Of a stretch of 35,510 nucleotides of DNA, positions 31,537 through 35,510 are shown in pieces (within the stretch, counting starts at the first letter, position 1; the number at the start of each line of letters is the position of its first letter). The stretch comes from an uncultured Oscillospiraceae bacterium (lineage in GTDB: Bacteria > Bacillota > Clostridia > Oscillospirales > Oscillospiraceae). The notes under the pieces were generated by a model. It saw only the letters and a program-made list of their open reading frames with translations. It made no database searches and was not told where the DNA came from. A program made the translations under genes and the position numbers. The stretch is taken from contig CALWYF010000022.1 in assembly GCA_944385705.1 (NCBI GenBank), positions 1-35,510 on the forward strand, in the 5' to 3' direction.

Positions 31537-31607
31537 TATGGGTTTACCTCCGATAACTATATGTCGATTTTGTATTATAAATGCTTATCCTGTAAATTTC
31601 AAGATAC

Positions 31608-32738
31608 TTAAATACGTTTATCAAGAATTTCTGAATATTCCCGGCGGAAGCTGTCAAAGCTGTCCTGCTCCAGGCTCAGGCGTATGCGCTCCATCAGCTT
31701 ATTGTAGAAGTAGAGATTGTGCATCACCGCAAAGCGCATGGCCAGCATCTCCTCTGCCTTGAACAGGTGACGCAGATAGGCCCGGGAATAGCTGCGGCAC
31801 ACCGGACAGTCGCAGTCCGGGTCAATGGGCAGCAGGTCTTTGGCGTATTTCTCATTCTTGATATTGATTATACCCTTCCATGTGAAGAGGTGGCCGTGGC
31901 GGCCGTTGCGGGCGGGCATGACGCAGTCGAAGAAATCCACGCCCCGGGCCACGGATTCGATGATGTTTCCGGGAGTGCCCACGCCCATAAGATATCTGGG
32001 CTTGTCCTTAGGCATGTACTCCTCCACCGCCTCGATGGTGTCGTACATCTCCTGATGGCTCTCCCCTACGGCCAGGCCGCCGATGGCGTAGCCGGGCAGG
32101 TCCAGCTCCGCTATCTTCTTCATGTGATCTATGCGGATGTCGTGGAACACCGCTCCCTGGTTTATGCCGAAGAGCATCTGCCCGGGATTTACCGCATCCT
32201 CCCGGCTGTTGCATTCAGCCAAAGCCGTCTTGCAGCGCTGAAGCCAGCGGTAAGTCCTGGCGCAGGACTTCTCCACATAGTCTCTGGGGGAAGGTATCTT
32301 GATGCACTCGTCAAAAGCCATGGCGATGTCCGAGCCCAGGTTTGACTGTATCTGCATGCTCTCCTCCGGGCCCATAAAGATGTGACGCCCGTCCACATGG
32401 GAGTTGAAGCTGACGCCCTCCTCCTTAATTTTCCTCAGCTGGGCCAGGGAAAATATCTGGAAGCCGCCGCTGTCGGTGAGAATGGGGCCGTCCCAGTTCA
32501 TGAATTTGTGCAGGCCCCCCAGCTCCTTTATAAGGCCGTCTCCCGGACGGACGTGGAGATGATAGGTGTTGGACAGCTCCACCTGGCAGCCTATATTCTT
32601 AAGGTCACAGGCGGACAGGGCTCCCTTTATGGCCCCCTGGGTTCCCACGTTCATGAATACCGGGGTCTGGACTGTGCCGTGGGGGGTCTCAAACTCGCCC
32701 CGTCTTGCACGACCCTCCTGTTTTAAAAGTCTGTACAC
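31608..32738 (-). CDS. tgt: tRNA-guanine transglycosylase
   Basis: Exchanges guanine 34 for preQ1 in tRNAs with GUN anticodons. The 376-residue protein has the substrate-site motif LTDSGGFQ, the AIGGLAVGES loop, the nucleophile region FDCVMPARNGRHG, and the zinc site C-x-C-x2-C (CDCPVC) followed 25 residues later by a His (VMHN). The start is GTG at 32738, not the upstream ATG. TAGGAGG, made partly from the queA stop codon, sits six bases before it, and the family begins YRLLKQEGRARRGEF. It is coupled to queA. Confidence 0.96.
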   Translation of the reverse strand: MYRLLKQEGRARRGEFETPHGTVQTPVFMNVGTQGAIKGALSACDLKNIGCQVELSNTYHLHVRPGDGLIKELGGLHKFMNWDGPILTDSGGFQIFSLAQLRKIKEEGVSFNSHVDGRHIFMGPEESMQIQSNLGSDIAMAFDECIKIPSPRDYVEKSCARTYRWLQRCKTALAECNSREDAVNPGQMLFGINQGAVFHDIRIDHMKKIAELDLPGYAIGGLAVGESHQEMYDTIEAVEEYMPKDKPRYLMGVGTPGNIIESVARGVDFFDCVMPARNGRHGHLFTWKGIINIKNEKYAKDLLPIDPDCDCPVCRSYSRAYLRHLFKAEEMLAMRFAVMHNLYFYNKLMERIRLSLEQDSFDSFRREYSEILDKRI

Positions 32739-32748
32739 TGCTTGCCTC

Positions 32749-33771
32749 CTATTCGATAAACATGGCATCCCCAAAGGAGAAGAAGCGATAGCGCTGCCTC
32801 ACCGCCTCGTTATAGGCATTGAGGATATGTTCCCGTCCCGCCAGGGCAGACACCAGCATAATGAGGGTGCTCTCCGGCAGGTGGAAATTGGTCACCAGAG
32901 CGTCGATGCACTTGAACTTGTAGCCGGGGTAGATGAAGATATTGGTCCAGCCGGAGGTCACGGGCAGGCTGCCGTCCTCCAGGGCAAAGCTCTCCAGGGT
33001 GCGGCAGGAAGTGGTGCCAACGGCAATGACCCGGCCGCCCTTGCGTTTGGTCTCGGTGACAATCCTGGAGGTCTCCTCCGGCACCATGCAGAACTCCGAG
33101 TGCATCTCGTGATCCTCTATGTTCTCAGCCTTCACCGGGCGGAAGGTACCCAGACCCACGTGGAGAGTGACAAAGCACAGCTTCACGCCCTTGGCGGCTA
33201 TCTCCTCCATCAGTTCCTTGGTAAAATGCAGTCCCGCCGTAGGGGCGGCGGCGCTGCCTATTTCCCGGGAATACACGGTCTGGTACCGCTCCCCGTCCTG
33301 GAGCTCCTCCTTTATATAGGGAGGCAGGGGCATTTTGCCCAGGCGCTCCAGCACCTCCAGGAAGATGCCCTCATAGTCAAAGCGTACTATACGGTTTCCG
33401 CCCTCGGCCACGGCCTCCACCGTAGCTTTCAGTTCCCCGTCTCCAAACAGTATCTCGGTGCCGGGCTTGGTCTTCCTGCCGGGGCGGCTCAGGCATTCCC
33501 AGCGTCCCTCTCCCAGATCCCGCAGCAGCACCAGCTCCACGCTGCCGCCGCTGGGCCGGGCGCCTATAAGCCGGGCGGGCAATACACGGGAGTCGTTGAA
33601 GACCATGCAGTCTCCCTCATGAAGGTAGTCCACCAGGTCATAGAAGTGCCGGTGCTCCATCTCCCCCGTGAGCTTGTTCAGATGCAGAAGGCGGGAGCTG
33701 TCCCTCTTTTCCAGAGGAGTCTGGGCGATAAGTTCCTCCGGGAGTTCAAAGTAAAAATCAGATTTCTTCAA
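32749..33771 (-). CDS. queA: S-adenosylmethionine:tRNA ribosyltransferase-isomerase
   Basis: Makes epoxyqueuosine by moving the ribosyl part of SAM to preQ1 in tRNA, the step after Tgt. The 340-residue length is normal. Motifs: [25 protein letters not shown] at the start, [25 protein letters not shown] and the final [23 protein letters not shown] choose TTG at 33771: AGGTG lies six bases before it and the family starts M-KKSDFY. An ATG at 33801 would begin about 10 bases after the predicted transcription start and has no ribosome site. First gene of queA-tgt-yajC. Confidence 0.95.
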   Translation of the reverse strand: MKKSDFYFELPEELIAQTPLEKRDSSRLLHLNKLTGEMEHRHFYDLVDYLHEGDCMVFNDSRVLPARLIGARPSGGSVELVLLRDLGEGRWECLSRPGRKTKPGTEILFGDGELKATVEAVAEGGNRIVRFDYEGIFLEVLERLGKMPLPPYIKEELQDGERYQTVYSREIGSAAAPTAGLHFTKELMEEIAAKGVKLCFVTLHVGLGTFRPVKAENIEDHEMHSEFCMVPEETSRIVTETKRKGGRVIAVGTTSCRTLESFALEDGSLPVTSGWTNIFIYPGYKFKCIDALVTNFHLPESTLIMLVSALAGREHILNAYNEAVRQRYRFFSFGDAMFIE

Positions 33772-33818
33772 AAGTTTCACCTGTTTCAATATATCTGGCA
33801 TATCCGCACAACGGCTTG

Positions 33819-33847
33819 ATTATACCAGAGCCTCAAAACTTTTTCAA
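33819..33847 (-). promoter_or_regulatory. promoter of queA-tgt-yajC
   Basis: Minus-strand -35 TTGAAA (33842-33847), 17 bp, -10 TATAAT (33819-33824). Predicted start near 33812. No preQ1 riboswitch is seen in the roughly 40-base leader. Confidence 0.78.
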
Positions 33848-33917
33848 TGAAAAGAGTAATAATATTCTCCCCGCTCCCGTATGCTTTGAGATGTAAACAG
33901 CCCTTTGGGGCCGGGCA

Positions 33918-34014
33918 GCCGCCTGAGAGGCGGCATACGCAGCACAGGCCGGAATTTTCCCGTTTGCCGCTGCCGGGGATATGCAGGGAGCTGTGCTGAC
34001 TACATAAGCGGCAG
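33918..34014 (+). promoter_or_regulatory. structured leader of dapA (candidate regulatory RNA)
   Basis: A perfect hairpin GCCGCC-TGAGA-GGCGGC (33918-33934) is followed by CAGCACAG (33940-33947), which pairs with CTGTGCTG (33991-33998). TGCCGCT (33965-33971) pairs with AGCGGCA (34007-34013), just before the dapA ribosome site. The last two helices cross, so they form a pseudoknot or exclude each other, as in regulatory leaders. It does not match the lysine riboswitch or T-box by eye. Confidence 0.4.
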
Positions 34015-34027
34015 AATGGAGTATTAT

Positions 34028-34918
34028 ATGGTCAAGACACCCATCTTCAAAGGCTCATGCACCGCCATCGTCACGCCTTTCAACGAGTACGGCGTGGATT
34101 ATGACAGGCTACAGAAAAATATCGACTATCAGTACGAAAACGGTACGGCTGCCATAGTGGTCTGCGGCACCACCGGCGAAGCCGCAACTCAATCCCAGTG
34201 CGAGCAGAACGAGACTGTGCGCCAGGCCATAAAATTCAACCAGGGACGCATGAAACTGATCGTCGGCGTGGGAAGCAACAACACCGAGACTGCTCTGAGA
34301 AATGCGGAAAACGCAAAGACCGCCGGGGCCGACGGCATACTCATGGTCACCCCCTATTACAACAAGAGCACCCAGAAGGGCCTTGTGGAGCACTTCACCT
34401 ACGTTGCAGACCGGGTGGACATTCCCATGATACTCTACAACGTCCCCAGCCGCACCGGCATAGGCATTGCTGCCGACACCTATAAGACTCTCTCCCAACA
34501 TCCAAACATAAACGGAGTCAAAGAGGCCTCCGGTGACATCGCCCTTGTAGGTACCACCCGCAGCCTCTGCGGCGACGACCTGTATATATGGAGCGGCAAC
34601 GACGACAACACCGTAGCCATGATGGCTCTGGGAGCCCTGGGCGTCATCTCTGTCGCCAGCAACATTATCCCCGGAGTTATCTCCAAGCTCTGCGCCCTGT
34701 GCCTTGAGGGAGACTTTACCCAGGCCACAGCCCTTTACGCCAGGTATGCCCGACTGTTTTCCACCCTTTTTGTGGAGACCAATCCCATCCCGGTAAAGGC
34801 TGCAATGAAAATGCTGGGCTTTGACTCCGGCATTTTGCGTCTTCCTCTCACGGAAATAAGCGGAGACAACATGGGCAAGCTCATGGGTGCCATGCGGGAA
34901 GTGGGACTGAACGTATAA
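34028..34918 (+). CDS. dapA: 4-hydroxy-tetrahydrodipicolinate synthase
   Basis: Condenses pyruvate and aspartate semialdehyde in the lysine/diaminopimelate pathway, also feeding peptidoglycan and, in spore-formers, dipicolinate. The 296-residue TIM-barrel protein has GTTGE near 47-51, the active-site Tyr in YNVPSRTG (Y137) and the Schiff-base Lys in GVKEASGD (K165). The open frame runs 41 codons further upstream, but through the structured leader. The ATG at 34028 has GGAG six bases before it and gives the standard N-terminus. It is divergent from queA and stands alone. Confidence 0.95.
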   Translation: MVKTPIFKGSCTAIVTPFNEYGVDYDRLQKNIDYQYENGTAAIVVCGTTGEAATQSQCEQNETVRQAIKFNQGRMKLIVGVGSNNTETALRNAENAKTAGADGILMVTPYYNKSTQKGLVEHFTYVADRVDIPMILYNVPSRTGIGIAADTYKTLSQHPNINGVKEASGDIALVGTTRSLCGDDLYIWSGNDDNTVAMMALGALGVISVASNIIPGVISKLCALCLEGDFTQATALYARYARLFSTLFVETNPIPVKAAMKMLGFDSGILRLPLTEISGDNMGKLMGAMREVGLNV

Positions 34919-34928
34919 AACGTATAAA

Positions 34929-34966
34929 AAATCTGGAGCCTATCTGCAAAGATATGCTCCAGATTT
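34929..34966. terminator. terminator between dapA and the convergent 3'-end gene
   Basis: Outer stem AAATCTGGAGC / GCTCCAGATTT (34929-34939, 34956-34966) with an inner TATCT/AGATA stem and a GCAA tetraloop. On the minus strand TTTTTTAT follows, so it works best for the gene at 35190 but also marks the dapA 3' end. Confidence 0.8.
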
Positions 34967-34972
34967 CAGCTT

Positions 34973-35122
34973 GTCAAAAAAGTCCTCACAGACTTTTTTG
35001 ACTGCGCTTCTCCCGCCAAGCATTTTGCCCATAGCAAAATGCTGCTGCGCCCGTAAAGCCTTGATTTTCAAGGCTTTTCTGTGGCGGGTTATTGAAATGC
35101 GAGGCGGGCCTTGCCCCCTCGC
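34973..35122. repeat. cluster of four strong hairpins, possible intergenic repeat element or structured RNA
   Basis: Perfect or near-perfect hairpins follow one another: GTCAAAAAAGTC/GACTTTTTTGAC (34973-35002), AGCATTTTGC/GCAAAATGCT (35019-35043), AAAGCCTTGA/TCAAGGCTTT (35055-35077), and GCGAGG plus GGGC with their complements (35099-35122, one bulge). CCCGCCA (35012-35018) pairs with TGGCGGG (35082-35088) and encloses the two middle hairpins, making a three-way junction. A motif like the first arm, TTTTTTGAC, returns at 35161-35169. No convincing gene lies here. Confidence 0.6.
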
Positions 35123-35189
35123 GCTCCCCCGCTGCTCTACATCTTTGAACTAAATCATAGTTTTTTGACAGTTTCAAATCTGGTATTGT

Positions 35190-35510
35190 TTATTTTCCGC
35201 TCTCGGAGAGAAGCGTATTAGCATAGGAATTAAGAGCCTGGCAGGGTTCATACTTGGCTTTATAACCCACGCCGTCGATTATGACAAAGGGTGTATAGTC
35301 CGTTATCTCCACTGCCGTTCCGTCTTCCATGACGAGAGTAAAAACAGCGGCCTGGCCTGCATAGTCTTTATAGCTGTCGTCCTGGCGGTAAATTACCACC
35401 GAGCTCAGAAGCTCTGCCAGCTTCTCCCTATCCGATATCTCCAGCTTCACATCCGGCGGCATCAGCTCCACTGAAGCGGAAACGATGTCTGTTCCTTTCA
35501 AATCCGTAAA
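35190..35510 (-). CDS. 3' part of an unrecognised gene (N-terminus outside the window)
   Basis: At least 106 C-terminal residues in a frame open to the window edge; the TTG at 35501 is not needed as a start. The sequence reads as a small soluble alpha/beta domain (VELMPPDVKLEISDREKLAELLSS, then YAGQAAVFTLVMEDGT, then YEPCQALNSYANTLL) with no membrane helix in the visible part. Similar tails occur in Firmicutes hypothetical proteins and at the end of some membrane or lipoproteins, but I cannot name the family. It converges on dapA. Confidence 0.6.
   Translation of the reverse strand, partial: FTDLKGTDIVSASVELMPPDVKLEISDREKLAELLSSVVIYRQDDSYKDYAGQAAVFTLVMEDGTAVEITDYTPFVIIDGVGYKAKYEPCQALNSYANTLLSESGK

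Noticed and set aside
33923..33990. CTGAGA followed by GGATATGCAGGGA in the dapA leader, reminiscent of a TPP riboswitch
   Set aside because: CTGAGA lies at the loop of a simple hairpin rather than in the TPP internal junction, and the spacing and other conserved blocks do not fit.
33905..34027. In-frame N-terminal extension of dapA
   Set aside because: It runs through the structured leader, has no family similarity, and GGAG before 34028 gives the standard DapA start.

Overview
The window is a gene-dense, fairly GC-rich stretch of bacterial chromosome. Gene content and order (tig-clpP-clpX, lepB-rbgA-rnhB-yraN, queA-tgt-yajC with a YrzE/TIGR04086-like membrane protein, a DUF1540 peptide, two-subunit class I fumarase, corrinoid methyl-transfer genes) point to an anaerobic Clostridia-type Firmicute. 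A GC-rich Oscillospirales-like lineage is my guess from gene content; it was not computed. No rRNA, tRNA, CRISPR array, phage or insertion sequence was recognised.

Layout: (1) 1-6180, housekeeping: clpX (cut by the window edge), clpP, trigger factor, a metallophosphoesterase, a Cys-rich DUF1540 peptide, and the operon lepB-rbgA-rnhB-yraN. (2) 6250-13080, surface-glycan locus: two tandem paralogous GT2 glycosyltransferases on + converge on an operon on - made of a double-GT4 protein, a Wzy/O-antigen-ligase-like membrane protein and a third GT2. (3) 13110-20321, one-carbon/corrinoid methyl-transfer locus. The - operon is a RACo-type reactivase, a homocysteine S-methyltransferase-like protein, FchA, FolD and 5-formyl-THF cyclo-ligase. 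Divergent on + are a DUF2284 metal-binding protein and a single-chain fusion of a UroD/MtaA-type methyltransferase with a corrinoid-binding module. (4) 20453-23511, glycogen synthase with a roughly 275-residue low-complexity N-terminal extension, then a membrane-anchored XRE regulator. (5) 23593-28881, malic enzyme and both subunits of class I fumarase, the subunits separated by a GT-C membrane glycosyltransferase gene; then a NagD-type phosphatase. (6) 29062-33771, xerD, a small membrane protein (possibly SpoIIM-like), a TIGR04086-like membrane protein, yajC, tgt and queA. (7) 34028 to the end, dapA behind a leader with crossing complementary helices, then a cluster of strong hairpins and the 3' part of an unrecognised gene.

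The most interesting part is region 3. A corrinoid domain is joined to a UroD-type methyltransferase whose usual H-x-C zinc motif reads H-H-A-D. It sits beside its reactivase, a homocysteine methyltransferase and folate genes. FolD lacks the Lys and Gln needed for cyclohydrolase activity, and FchA next door can supply that step. I infer a route moving methyl groups from an unidentified donor through a corrinoid to homocysteine and/or folate. The two halves are driven by strong promoters that face each other, with start sites about 6 bp apart and a direct repeat between them. Secondary points are the glgA extension, a yajC terminator that overlaps the next gene's start, the dapA leader and the hairpin cluster after dapA.
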